A stretch of 10,924 nt of DNA from CAYYYA01 sp964517065 (GCA_964517065.1 CAZFBK010000025.1:1-10924), one strand, 5' to 3'. Shown: positions 1 to 6,219, counted from the first letter of the stretch. The notes: generated by a model not told the origin, from the sequence alone. Program-made: numbers and translations.

Positions 1-7
1 CTACAAT

Positions 8-104
8 AAAAAACAGAGAGATCGTTTGTTATGACCACCCCAGGTCTGCTGACCTGCCCCTCCTTTTAAAAGGAGGGGAACGGGGTGGTTGATCTCTCTG
101 TTTT
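8..104 (-). terminator. Nested palindrome acting as probable intrinsic terminator of the ppsA operon
   Basis: A 14-bp perfect inverted repeat (10-23 with 91-104, arms ending AGAGAGATC/GATCTCTCT) encloses an 8-bp inner pair (34-41 ACCACCCC with 82-89 GGGGTGGT). Inside that sit two hairpins: 41-46/51-56 (CAGGTC/GACCTG) and a 22-bp perfect palindrome at 57-78 centred on TTTTAAAA. The whole can fold as a multibranched cruciform. Read on the minus strand, the last arm is followed by a run of six T, so it looks like a rho-independent terminator about 65 bp after the stop of the last gene. The other side has four T, so weak bidirectional function is possible. The inner C-rich palindrome resembles the element at 3868-3914, which suggests a dispersed repeat recruited as a terminator. 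Confidence 0.7.
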
Positions 105-169
105 ATGTTTAGTTAGCTTAATACAGATCACCTCACTAACCAGAGGTTGATCTCGCCATGACTAGCCTA

Positions 170-562
170 CTAATGAATAAATAAAGTAGTGGCAAAAAAG
201 AATAAGCCTATAAGGAATGTTAAAACCAAGGTGAAACGTCTATCTCTCCAATGATCTAAGATATAAACCATTAAAACAAAGAGAGCTATAAAAATCCAAT
301 AAAATATTTCTACTCCACCACCCCTTTGGAGATCTGCTGGCACAAAACCTAGACCAAATACTGTCGCTAAAATGAAACTGAGAAAAAGTACATCGTAACG
401 AGTTCGTTCTCTAGTAATAAACAAAAAAGGTATTAAAAAAACCACAGCAATACCTAATGCCTGCCAATTAAATCGTGAAAGGCCTAAGATGAATGATAAT
501 ACTAATAGGGTTAAGACTTGGACAATGGTCAACGAAACATTTTCTTTTAGCTCAGTTCTCAT
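170..562 (-). CDS. Small five-helix hydrophobic membrane protein, unknown function
   Basis: A 130-residue, almost wholly hydrophobic protein. I do not recognise the family. About five membrane segments can be read: residues 10-29, 33-50, 57-75, 84-103 and 109-129. They are joined by short charged loops (RERTRYD near 51-57, HWRDRRF near 104-110). The Lys/Glu-containing N-terminus (MRTELKENVS) is too short to be a domain. No catalytic motif or cleavable signal peptide is evident. The ATG at 562 lies 9 bp after the ppsA stop with no intervening promoter, so it is probably co-transcribed with ppsA as the last gene of the operon. No good Shine-Dalgarno sequence precedes it, so translation may depend on coupling to ppsA. 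The reading frame is convincing from its even hydrophobic periodicity and its position; the function is unknown. Confidence 0.75.
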   Translation of the reverse strand: MRTELKENVSLTIVQVLTLLVLSFILGLSRFNWQALGIAVVFLIPFLFITRERTRYDVLFLSFILATVFGLGFVPADLQRGGGVEIFYWIFIALFVLMVYILDHWRDRRFTLVLTFLIGLFFFATTLFIH

Positions 563-571
563 ACTGGCATT

Positions 572-2821
572 TTATTTTCTTCGTTTCTTCGAGCGCATAG
601 CGTTCAAGGCAATGGAAGTTTTGATGACGGTATCAGGATTGAGCGAGATGCTGTCGATGCGTTCGTTCATCAGGAACTTGGCGAATTCAGGGAAGTCTGA
701 TGGTGCCTGACCGCAAATGCCGATCTTGGTCTTGGTTTCTTTGGCGGAACGGATGACGTTTCTAATCAGGGTTTTCACTGCTTCATTATTCTCATCATAA
801 ACAGAAGCTACTAACTCTGAGTCGCGATCCACACCGAGCGTTAATTGAGTTAAGTCGTTAGAGCCAATCGAGAAGCCATCGAAAATCTTGGCAAAGTCTT
901 TAGCTAAGATGACGTTGGATGGTATCTCCACCATGACGTAGATTTCCAAGCCGTCTTTGCCACGGACCAAACCTTCTTCTTTCATCAGCGCCTGAACTTT
1001 CTTACCTTCTTCGATCGTACGGCAGAAAGGAACCATGATTTTCAGATTTTTCAAACCCATGACATCACGTACGCGACGTAGAGCTTTCAACTCTAGCTTG
1101 AAGGCAGGGATATAGGCCGGTGTATAGTAGCGGGAAGCGCCGCGCCAGCCGATCATCGGGTTACGCTCCTCCGGCTCAAACTCTCTACCGCCTATTAGCT
1201 CTGAATATTCGTTGCTGCGGAAGTCTGCCAAACGGATAATGACATCTTTGGGGTAGAAAGCGGCTGCGATACGGCCGATGCCTTGGGCTAAACGTTCAAT
1301 ATAGTAGTTAGTTTTGGAACTGTAGCCGGAAGTTAGCTTCTCTATCTCGGCCTTAGCCTTCTGATCTTTCAGACGATTAAAATGAATCAAAGCTAACGGA
1401 TGAATCTTGATAAAATTATTGATAATCAGTTCTTCTCGTGCCAGACCAACACCATGATTTGGGATGAAGCTCTGAACGAAAGCCTGATCAGGGTCGCCGA
1501 TATTCATCATNNNNNNNNNNNNNNNNNNNNNNNNNNNNNNNNNNNNNNNNNNNNNNNNNNNNNNNNNNNNNNNNNNNNNNNNNNNNNNNNNNNNNNNNNN
1601 NNNNNNNNNNGGCTCCCAATCTGGATCCGTCATCTTGGTCACCAAGACATCACCAGCTTTAAATTTGTTGATTTGCTTCACGTCTCTGATCAGACTGACT
1701 TTACCACTACCAATCTTCTCCCCTACTGAAGCTCCTTGGAGAATCAACTTACCTTTTTGTTGTAATTCATAGGTTGAGAGGCTGGTTAGATCCATACGAG
1801 ACTTGACCGTCTCCGGTCGTGCTTGAACAATATATAATTTTCCCGTCAGACCGTCTTTGGCCCATTCCATATCCATCGGTTTTTTGTAGTGACGCTCTAC
1901 AATCATGGCCCAGCGTGCCAACTGCAAGACTTCTTTATCCGTTAAGACAAATTTCAAACGATCAGCTTCCGGTACTGCCACGCCAATAGTATCGCGGCCG
2001 TCTTTGCCGTAGATTAATTTACGCTCTTTACTACCACGCGTCTTGCCGACGATCGGCTCGAAGCCTTCGTCTAATTTCTTGGAGTAGACATAATACTCAT
2101 CCGGTGTAACATAGCCTTGGACGATGTATTCACCGAGACCGTAAACTGCGTTAATTAACACAGCATCTTGGAAGCCGGATTCTGTATCGATAGAAAACAT
2201 GACACCGCTAGCTCCTTTGTCTGAACGAACCATCTTCTGCACGGTGACAGACAAAGAAATAGCGAACTGACTAAAATGTTTGTCCTGTCGGTAAGAAATA
2301 GCGCGCGCGGTAAAGAGCGATGCCATGCATTTCTTCACGGCTTCCAATAAATCTTTCTCTCCGCGGATATTCAGATAGGTTTCCTGCTGTCCGGCGAACG
2401 AAGCATCCGGCAAATCCTCAGCTGTAGCAGAGGAACGCACAGCCACGTCAGTATTCGGCACACCAAACTCTTTGGATAAGCGATGATAGTTGGTCAATAT
2501 CTCCGCTTTTAAATCTTCTGGCAATTCCACTCCCATGATAGCAGCTCTAACTGCAGTGCCGCGATGTTGTAGATTAGCGATATCACTAGTGTCCAAACCT
2601 TTCAATAAACTCTTGATAGTTTTTCGTAAGCCTGTCTTATCGAGAAAATGTTCATAGCCACTGGCCGTGATAGAAAAACCATTAGGCACTCGCACACCTT
2701 TCGGCGTCAGATAACGATACATCTCACCCAAGGAAGCATTCTTACCACCAACCAAAGGAATATCTTTGATGCCAGTTTCTTTGAACCAGAGAATAAACCT
2801 TTTATTACGTGCCTTAGCCAT
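572..2821 (-). CDS. ppsA: Phosphoenolpyruvate synthase (pyruvate, water dikinase), interrupted by an assembly gap
   Basis: Makes PEP, AMP and phosphate from pyruvate, ATP and water; a cytosolic step that opens gluconeogenesis or, if run backwards, gives ATP from PEP. The N-terminal 403 visible residues are the ATP-grasp nucleotide-binding domain: GGKNASLGEM at 25-34, RSSATAEDLPDASFAGQ at 129-145 and QARPETV at 333-339. They end at the TDPDW motif (398-402) that leads into the phosphohistidine domain. Then 100 N follow. The 312 residues after the gap are the PEP/pyruvate-binding barrel, with GVGLAREE, ADFRSNEY, EIPSNV, GSNDLTQ and the catalytic-Cys motif GICGQAPSD. The catalytic histidine segment (family pattern GGRTCHAA) is inside the gap. 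E. coli PpsA has about 84 residues between DPDWE and MMNVG, but only ~33 fit in 100 bases, so the true protein is probably near 800 residues. The ATG at 2821 is 18 bp after the upstream gene stop. The stop is at 572-574. Confidence 0.95.
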   Translation of the reverse strand: MAKARNKRFILWFKETGIKDIPLVGGKNASLGEMYRYLTPKGVRVPNGFSITASGYEHFLDKTGLRKTIKSLLKGLDTSDIANLQHRGTAVRAAIMGVELPEDLKAEILTNYHRLSKEFGVPNTDVAVRSSATAEDLPDASFAGQQETYLNIRGEKDLLEAVKKCMASLFTARAISYRQDKHFSQFAISLSVTVQKMVRSDKGASGVMFSIDTESGFQDAVLINAVYGLGEYIVQGYVTPDEYYVYSKKLDEGFEPIVGKTRGSKERKLIYGKDGRDTIGVAVPEADRLKFVLTDKEVLQLARWAMIVERHYKKPMDMEWAKDGLTGKLYIVQARPETVKSRMDLTSLSTYELQQKGKLILQGASVGEKIGSGKVSLIRDVKQINKFKAGDVLVTKMTDPDWEXXXXXXXXXXXXXXXXXXXXXXXXXXXXXXXXXXMMNIGDPDQAFVQSFIPNHGVGLAREELIINNFIKIHPLALIHFNRLKDQKAKAEIEKLTSGYSSKTNYYIERLAQGIGRIAAAFYPKDVIIRLADFRSNEYSELIGGREFEPEERNPMIGWRGASRYYTPAYIPAFKLELKALRRVRDVMGLKNLKIMVPFCRTIEEGKKVQALMKEEGLVRGKDGLEIYVMVEIPSNVILAKDFAKIFDGFSIGSNDLTQLTLGVDRDSELVASVYDENNEAVKTLIRNVIRSAKETKTKIGICGQAPSDFPEFAKFLMNERIDSISLNPDTVIKTSIALNAMRSKKRRK
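1511..1610. other. Assembly gap (100 N) inside ppsA
   Basis: Exactly 100 N, the usual placeholder for a scaffold join of unknown length. The two bases before it in the coding direction are CC, which specify proline whatever comes next, matching the DWEP of the family. The sequence resumes with MMN, which matches the MMNVG of E. coli PpsA. Comparison with E. coli predicts about 250 missing bases. Confidence 0.97.
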
Positions 2822-2839
2822 ATTTGTCTTTGTTTAAAG

Positions 2840-3154
2840 TTAAATTTTTTGCTTACGAATCCACTCGCCAAACCACGGCATGATCCAATACTTACCGCTC
2901 AAGCTGGCGTAAATGCCTTTGAGCGAAAGAAATAATGCCGGTAAAACAAAGACGATAGCCAATGGGCCGAAGAAAAAAGGAGTAATAACCTCCACAGCAA
3001 ATAAAAAAGTGCCTTGCTTAGCATGGAACTGTACAAAATCAGAATCTTTACGGAAGAGTAAACCATACAAACTAATCACCCAGATGTAGCTCAGAGCTGC
3101 GGTCAGTTTATTTTTCTCCACATCCTGTAGATCTTTTTTGATTGCTTTAGCCAT
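2840..3154 (-). CDS. Small membrane protein resembling DUF4870/Tic20-like proteins
   Basis: A 104-residue protein with a charged N-terminal tail (MAKAIKKDLQDVEKNK) and two or three membrane segments, near residues 17-34, 48-62 and 61-84. The loop RKDSDFVQFHAKQGTFLF (35-52) resembles the 'kdSeFvrfHAkQgl' signature I associate with DUF4870/Tic20-type small membrane proteins, whose biochemical role is not established. The positively charged C-terminus (EWIRKQKI) should be cytosolic. The ATG at 3154 is 10 bp after the stop of the upstream gene, and ppsA begins 18 bp after its own stop, so it is an inner gene of the four-gene operon. No clear Shine-Dalgarno motif is seen (the leader is A/T rich). 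The family call rests on the motif read by eye. Confidence 0.78.
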   Translation of the reverse strand: MAKAIKKDLQDVEKNKLTAALSYIWVISLYGLLFRKDSDFVQFHAKQGTFLFAVEVITPFFFGPLAIVFVLPALFLSLKGIYASLSGKYWIMPWFGEWIRKQKI

Positions 3155-3164
3155 AGTTTATTTT

Positions 3165-3719
3165 TTATGTTTTATTTATAAAAAGTGTCACACCGAGCCA
3201 GCTACCCAGAGCAGCCAGCAGTACGGTATCGATAGGTTGTACGATCAAATTGAAAAATGTCCAGAAGGCAACGTGTTGCAGGAAGAGCATAATAGAAATA
3301 AGAACACCGCTGACTAATCCGATACTAACATTGATAATATACACTCGAAGAGCTCTAGCATTCTGGCGTCCCAAGAGCCAACTGCTGCCGATAATCACAA
3401 CTAGCAAACTGGCCAATGACAGGAAATAAACCAAACGCTCAGACCAGAACCAACCACTGCCGAGCCAGCGCAACATCCAGTGCAACCCAACAGCTACAGC
3501 TGTACCGATAATGATCATCACCCACCAGGGCAACACAACACCGATTGACCGTGAACGCGTCACGACTTCTGATGCGGACGAAGACACCACCAGCTCCAGA
3601 GGTTCAGCTGCATCATCAACAACCGACTCTACTTCAGGGTCAAGATAGTGAATCTCACTGGAAGCATCGACGCTTGTTTCTTCTTGTTCCTCGGTATTTT
3701 CTAGTATAATCTCACTCAT
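3165..3719 (-). CDS. Four-helix membrane protein with acidic disordered N-terminal tail
   Basis: 184 residues, family not recognised. Residues 1-57 are highly acidic and Ser/Val rich (many Glu/Asp, for example ENTEEQEETS) with almost no hydrophobic core, so probably disordered and cytosolic. A short basic linker (TRSRS, 54-58) follows. Four membrane segments then read at about 62-83, 92-114, 126-147 and 157-180. Arginines at 116-124 (RQNARALR) mark the loop between segments two and three. No signal peptide or enzymatic motif is evident. It is the first gene of the operon with the DUF4870-like gene, ppsA and the five-helix protein. An extended -10 sits 10 bp before the ATG at 3719, giving a very short or absent leader. 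Reasonable guesses are a membrane scaffold or regulatory anchor, but nothing in the sequence decides this. Confidence 0.78.
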   Translation of the reverse strand: MSEIILENTEEQEETSVDASSEIHYLDPEVESVVDDAAEPLELVVSSSASEVVTRSRSIGVVLPWWVMIIIGTAVAVGLHWMLRWLGSGWFWSERLVYFLSLASLLVVIIGSSWLLGRQNARALRVYIINVSIGLVSGVLISIMLFLQHVAFWTFFNLIVQPIDTVLLAALGSWLGVTLFINKT

Positions 3720-3729
3720 AATCCACGAA

Positions 3730-3738
3730 AGTATACCA
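3730..3738 (-). promoter_or_regulatory. Extended -10 promoter for the membrane protein/ppsA operon
   Basis: The minus strand reads TGGTATACT, an extended -10 (TGn followed by TATACT, one mismatch to TATAAT). No convincing -35 lies 16-18 bp upstream, as is usual for extended -10 promoters. Transcription would start about 7 bp downstream, near 3723-3724, only ~4 bases before the ATG at 3719, so the transcript would be nearly leaderless. The site lies between the groEL terminator and the operon, where a promoter is expected. Confidence 0.55.
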
Positions 3739-3783
3739 TAATATTGCTGAATTCGGTAGTAATTTATTCATTGTAATTCCCCC

Positions 3784-3816
3784 AAAAAGAAAACCGACTC
3801 GCGGGAGCCGGTTTTC
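3784..3816 (-). terminator. Intrinsic terminator of the groES-groEL operon
   Basis: On the minus strand a 12-bp stem (GAAAACCGGCTC with GAGTCGGTTTTC, 3789-3816) closes a 4-base loop and runs straight into TTTTT (3784-3788). One stem position is a G-U wobble in minus-strand RNA but an A-C mismatch in plus-strand RNA, so the stem is complete only for minus-strand transcripts. It lies about 200 bp after the groEL stop and about 50 bp before the next operon promoter. Confidence 0.85.
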
Positions 3817-3867
3817 AATATATACACTTGTTACTGTGGCAGTTGTTAAGTTTCTCTGCGAAGGTTT

Positions 3868-3914
3868 ACCACCCCCTCTTTACTCCCCCTTAGTAAGGGG
3901 GAGGGCGTGGGGGT
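3868..3914. repeat. C-rich palindromic intergenic element
   Basis: A 21-base odd palindrome (3883-3903, CTCCCCCTTA and TAAGGGGGAG around a single G) lies between an outer ACCACCCCC (3868-3876) and GTGGGGGT (3907-3914), which can pair partially. The layout of an ACCACCCC arm, a CTCC-rich inner palindrome centred on A/T and a returning GGGGT arm is the same as in the element at 34-89. These look like two diverged members of one dispersed family. It lies in the 300-bp region between groEL and the next gene. Confidence 0.7.
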
Positions 3915-3961
3915 AGAGACTAACGTGATAAACTAATTTTTTCCTCTACTTTATGTGTTCA

Positions 3962-3988
3962 GTAGGACAGGTCTAGACCTGTCCCTAC
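3962..3988. repeat. 20-bp perfect palindrome with near-symmetric flanks
   Basis: Positions 3965-3984 are a perfect 20-bp palindrome (GGACAGGTCT joined to its own complement). It is extended by GTA on the left and TAC on the right with one extra C. It has no T-run, so it is not a standard terminator, and it sits 36 bp after the groEL stop. It could be a dispersed palindromic repeat, a protein-binding site or a 3'-end stabilising hairpin. The sequence alone does not separate these. Confidence 0.65.
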
Positions 3989-4019
3989 AAACTTCTAACT
4001 CCAACCTACTAACTTCTTC

Positions 4020-5675
4020 TTACATCATTCCCATACCCGGCATACCACCACCCATACCGCCACCGTGACTGTCGTTCTTGGCGGGCTCTGGGATATCAGC
4101 GACTACAGCTTGGGTCGTCAGGAACATGCTGGCAGCAGAAGCAGCGTTTTGCAAAGCTGAACGGGTGACCTTCGTCGGATCAACAATACCGGCAGCCAGC
4201 AAATCCTCATAGGTATCAGTCAAAGCATTATAACCATGACTACCGCCTTTTTCTTTCACTCGCAATGCCACTTCAGAACCGTCCTTACCAGCATTGATAG
4301 CGATCTGCTTGATCGGAGCGTGTAAGGCTTTCATCAGGATATCGAATCCCATAGTGAAATCAAAATGTTTAGCATCCTGATGTTTGTCACGTTCCTTTTG
4401 TAATTGTTCCAGAGCACCCAGATAGGCCACACCGCCACCAACGACAATGCCTTCTTCCACGGCAGCGCGGGTAGCAGCCAGAGCGTCTTCGATACGATCT
4501 TTGACTTCCTTCATCTCAGCTTCAGTCGCAGCGCCGACTTTCAGCACCGCTACACCGCCGGACATCTTAGCCAGACGTTCTTTCAGTTTGTCAGTATCAA
4601 AATCAGATTCACTGTGCTCGATAGCCTGTCGAATTTGTTTCACCCGATTTTCAATAGCTTCTTTCTCACCGCGTCCTTCTACGATAGTTGTATTCTCCTT
4701 GGTAGAGATGACTTTGCGGGCTTCTCCGAGCATATCGACATTCGCAGTGTTCAATTTCAAACCTAATTCTTCAGAGATAACTTTACCACCAGTCATGATG
4801 GCAATATCCTGCAACATTTCTTTGCGACGATCACCAAAGCCCGGAGCTTTGATTGCTAAGGTGTTGAAAGTGCCTCGCAGTTTATTGACAACCAGTGTAG
4901 TCAAAGCTTCGCCTTCGATCTCTTCAGCGATGATCACTAATTCTTTGCGGCCGGCCTGCGCCATACTTTCGAGTAACGGCAACAGATCGCTCAAAGCAGA
5001 AACTTTCTGATCAGTTATCAAAATTGGCACATTCTCATAGACTGCTTCCATCCGTTCAGGATTGGTCACCATATAAGGAGCGACGTAGCCTTTATCAAAT
5101 TGCATTCCTTCAACTACTTCCATTTCTAATCCAAAACTCTGCGACTCTTCAACGGTGATAACCCCGTCATTACCAACTTTTTCCATAGCTTCAGCTATCA
5201 ATTTGCCGATCTTAGGATCATTGGCTGAGATAGAAGCTACCTGCTCAATCTCATCTTTGCTGGAAACTTTCTTCGAAGTCTGTTTTAAATGTTCAACTAC
5301 TATTTCCACCGCCGCATCAATACCTGATTTGATCAAAATAGGATTAGCATCGGCAGCGACATAGCGCATCCCATCGTTGATGATTGCCTGCGCCAGAATA
5401 GTGGCAGTGGTAGTACCGTCACCAGCTACATCAGCAGTACGAGAGGCAACTTCCTTGACCATCTCTGCTCCCATATTTTCAAATTTGTCTGCTAATTCAA
5501 TTTCCTTAGCCACACTGACGCCATCTTTGGTAATACTGGGAGCGCCATAGCCTTTATCCAAAACCACGTTGCGACCTTTCGGCCCCAATGTTACTTTGAC
5601 CGTATCTGCCAGAATATCTACTCCCCGTTTCAAGCGGGCACGAGCCTCGTCGTTAAATAAAATTTGCTTTGCCAT
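4020..5675 (-). CDS. groEL: 60-kDa chaperonin GroEL
   Basis: ATP-driven folding chamber subunit (14-mer) that works with the GroES lid in the cytosol. 551 residues, against 548 in E. coli, with no frameshift. The start MAKQILFNDEAR is the canonical one, and its ATG (5673-5675) lies one base inside the gap edge, so its ribosome binding site is in the N run. Visible equatorial ATPase motifs are LGPKGRNVVLD (30-40), TKDGVSVAKE (with the Asp equivalent to E. coli D52) and GDGTTTAT (85-92). The ATRAAVEEGIVVGGG segment near residue 410 closes the nucleotide pocket. The apical domain and the Gly-Met tail (GGGMGGGMPGMGMM) are typical. An open frame running upstream through the N run is an artefact. 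It is regulated with groES through the CIRCE operator at 5972-5998 and ends at the terminator at 3784-3816. Confidence 0.98.
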   Translation of the reverse strand: MAKQILFNDEARARLKRGVDILADTVKVTLGPKGRNVVLDKGYGAPSITKDGVSVAKEIELADKFENMGAEMVKEVASRTADVAGDGTTTATILAQAIINDGMRYVAADANPILIKSGIDAAVEIVVEHLKQTSKKVSSKDEIEQVASISANDPKIGKLIAEAMEKVGNDGVITVEESQSFGLEMEVVEGMQFDKGYVAPYMVTNPERMEAVYENVPILITDQKVSALSDLLPLLESMAQAGRKELVIIAEEIEGEALTTLVVNKLRGTFNTLAIKAPGFGDRRKEMLQDIAIMTGGKVISEELGLKLNTANVDMLGEARKVISTKENTTIVEGRGEKEAIENRVKQIRQAIEHSESDFDTDKLKERLAKMSGGVAVLKVGAATEAEMKEVKDRIEDALAATRAAVEEGIVVGGGVAYLGALEQLQKERDKHQDAKHFDFTMGFDILMKALHAPIKQIAINAGKDGSEVALRVKEKGGSHGYNALTDTYEDLLAAGIVDPTKVTRSALQNAASAASMFLTTQAVVADIPEPAKNDSHGGGMGGGMPGMGMM

Positions 5676-5676
5676 A

Positions 5677-5776
5677 NNNNNNNNNNNNNNNNNNNNNNNN
5701 NNNNNNNNNNNNNNNNNNNNNNNNNNNNNNNNNNNNNNNNNNNNNNNNNNNNNNNNNNNNNNNNNNNNNNNNNNNN
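5677..5776. other. Assembly gap (100 N) between groES and groEL
   Basis: Exactly 100 N. It removes the last ~40 codons of groES, its stop, the intergenic spacer and the groEL ribosome binding site. GroES is usually ~94-97 residues and 52 are visible, so ~130 bases of coding sequence plus a spacer are expected. The true gap is therefore probably longer than 100 bases. Confidence 0.97.
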
Positions 5777-5934
5777 AGTTTGGAGATTTTTTCACCGTTG
5801 CCGATAGCGACGATTTCGCCTTCGGTCTTTTTTTCTTTATCAACCGTCTCGGGCACGATGATACCGGATTTGGTTACTTCCTCGGCCTTCAGCGGTTTGA
5901 CGACCACACGGTCACCTAATGGTTGTAATTTCAT
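5777..5934 (-). CDS. groES: 10-kDa co-chaperonin GroES, 3' part lost in assembly gap
   Basis: Heptameric lid of the GroEL chamber. Only the first 52 codons plus two bases are visible. The start MKLQPLGDRVVVKP is the family signature. The mobile loop that docks on the GroEL apical domain is present (around residues 17-32, TKSGIIVPET, with the hydrophobic IIV contact). EGEIVAIGNGEKISK follows, then CT-N, so the next residue is leucine. The C-terminal ~40 residues that finish the beta barrel are in the N run. The ATG is at 5932-5934. The leader (AGTAAAAAAACGGT) has no strong Shine-Dalgarno sequence. It is the first gene of the CIRCE-controlled operon and is followed by groEL. Confidence 0.95.
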
Positions 5935-5971
5935 ACCGTTTTTTTACTCGTTAGTTATTAATAGAGTTAGA

Positions 5972-5998
5972 TTAGCACTCAATTTGCATGAGTGCTAA
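5972..5998 (-). promoter_or_regulatory. CIRCE operator (HrcA binding site), perfect match
   Basis: TTAGCACTC (5972-5980), nine bases, GAGTGCTAA (5990-5998): an exact match to the CIRCE consensus including the 9-bp spacer. HrcA, the heat-shock repressor, binds this inverted repeat in many bacteria. It begins about 10 bp downstream of the -10 box, at or just after the predicted transcription start, and about 40 bp before the groES ATG, so bound HrcA would block initiation. As RNA it could also form a 9-bp stem in the 5' leader. The hrcA gene itself is not in the window. Confidence 0.97.
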
Positions 5999-6008
5999 TT
6001 ACTGGTCT

Positions 6009-6036
6009 ATTGTACCAAAGAGTTGGTAGGTGTCAA
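6009..6036 (-). promoter_or_regulatory. Near-consensus housekeeping (sigma-A/sigma-70) promoter of groES-groEL
   Basis: The minus strand reads TTGACA (6031-6036, exact -35), 16 bp, then TACAAT (6009-6014, one mismatch to the -10 consensus). The predicted start is near 6002, immediately upstream of the CIRCE, leaving a leader of about 68 bases to groES. A strong housekeeping promoter coupled to an HrcA operator is the usual arrangement for this operon. Confidence 0.9.
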
Positions 6037-6065
6037 GAGTCCCACCTAGGCGGGGAAGCCCCTAC

Positions 6066-6203
6066 CTGGTTTCTGCGAGCCGCTCTGGGCGAAGCAGTCT
6101 AGTCTATATATTGAGTGGCGTTCTATATGGAAGTTATTAGAGATTGCCCGCCTTGCGTCGCTCGTCGAGGCAGGCTTCACTCGAGTACGAGTTTCGCAAT
6201 GAC
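6066..6203. repeat. MITE-like intergenic repeat, copy 1 (with a nested 28-bp hairpin insertion)
   Basis: 138 bp, matching 8493-8601 closely at both ends (CTGGTTTCTGCGAGCCGC at the left; CTCGAGTACGAG then TTTCGCAATGAC at the right) and in the middle (AAGTTATTAGAGATTG). The ends are imperfect inverted repeats of each other: GGT-N3-TGCGA with GAAGCA-N-TCT about 15 bases inside. Each end can fold into a hairpin. This copy carries 28 extra bases between AGAGATTG and CTTCACTCGAG, themselves part of an imperfect palindrome (GCCCGCCTTG to CGAGGCAGGC). It has no ORF. It lies 16 bp after the stop of the O-antigen-ligase-like gene and 30 bp upstream of the groES -35. Confidence 0.85.
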
Positions 6204-6219
6204 TAGGATTGGTTTGAAC

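Noticed and set aside
489..710. Plus-strand frame of 73 codons across the ppsA end
   Set aside because: It is antisense to the ppsA C-terminus and the small membrane gene; its hydrophobic part simply reflects the A/T-rich complement.
1511..1610. ppsA as a genuinely shorter enzyme because the frame is kept across 100 N
   Set aside because: 100 N is a conventional placeholder, the chance of frame agreement is one in three, and the essential phosphohistidine region would be missing.
4447..5010. Plus-strand open frame of 187 codons opposite groEL
   Set aside because: It is antisense to a perfectly conserved GroEL frame, its composition (Ser/Ala/Arg rich) is what the complement of that gene gives, and it has no recognisable motif or start signal.
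5676..5843. N-terminal extension of GroEL reading through the N run
   Set aside because: It is an artefact of treating N as coding; the conserved GroEL start MAKQ is at 5675 and the extension overlaps groES in another frame.
6046..6065. GC-rich hairpin near TAGGCGGGGAAGCCCCTA as a terminator for the ligase gene
   Set aside because: The stem is only about four perfect base pairs (GGGG/CCCC) with no T-run on either strand; it may be the edge of another palindromic repeat but is too weak to call.
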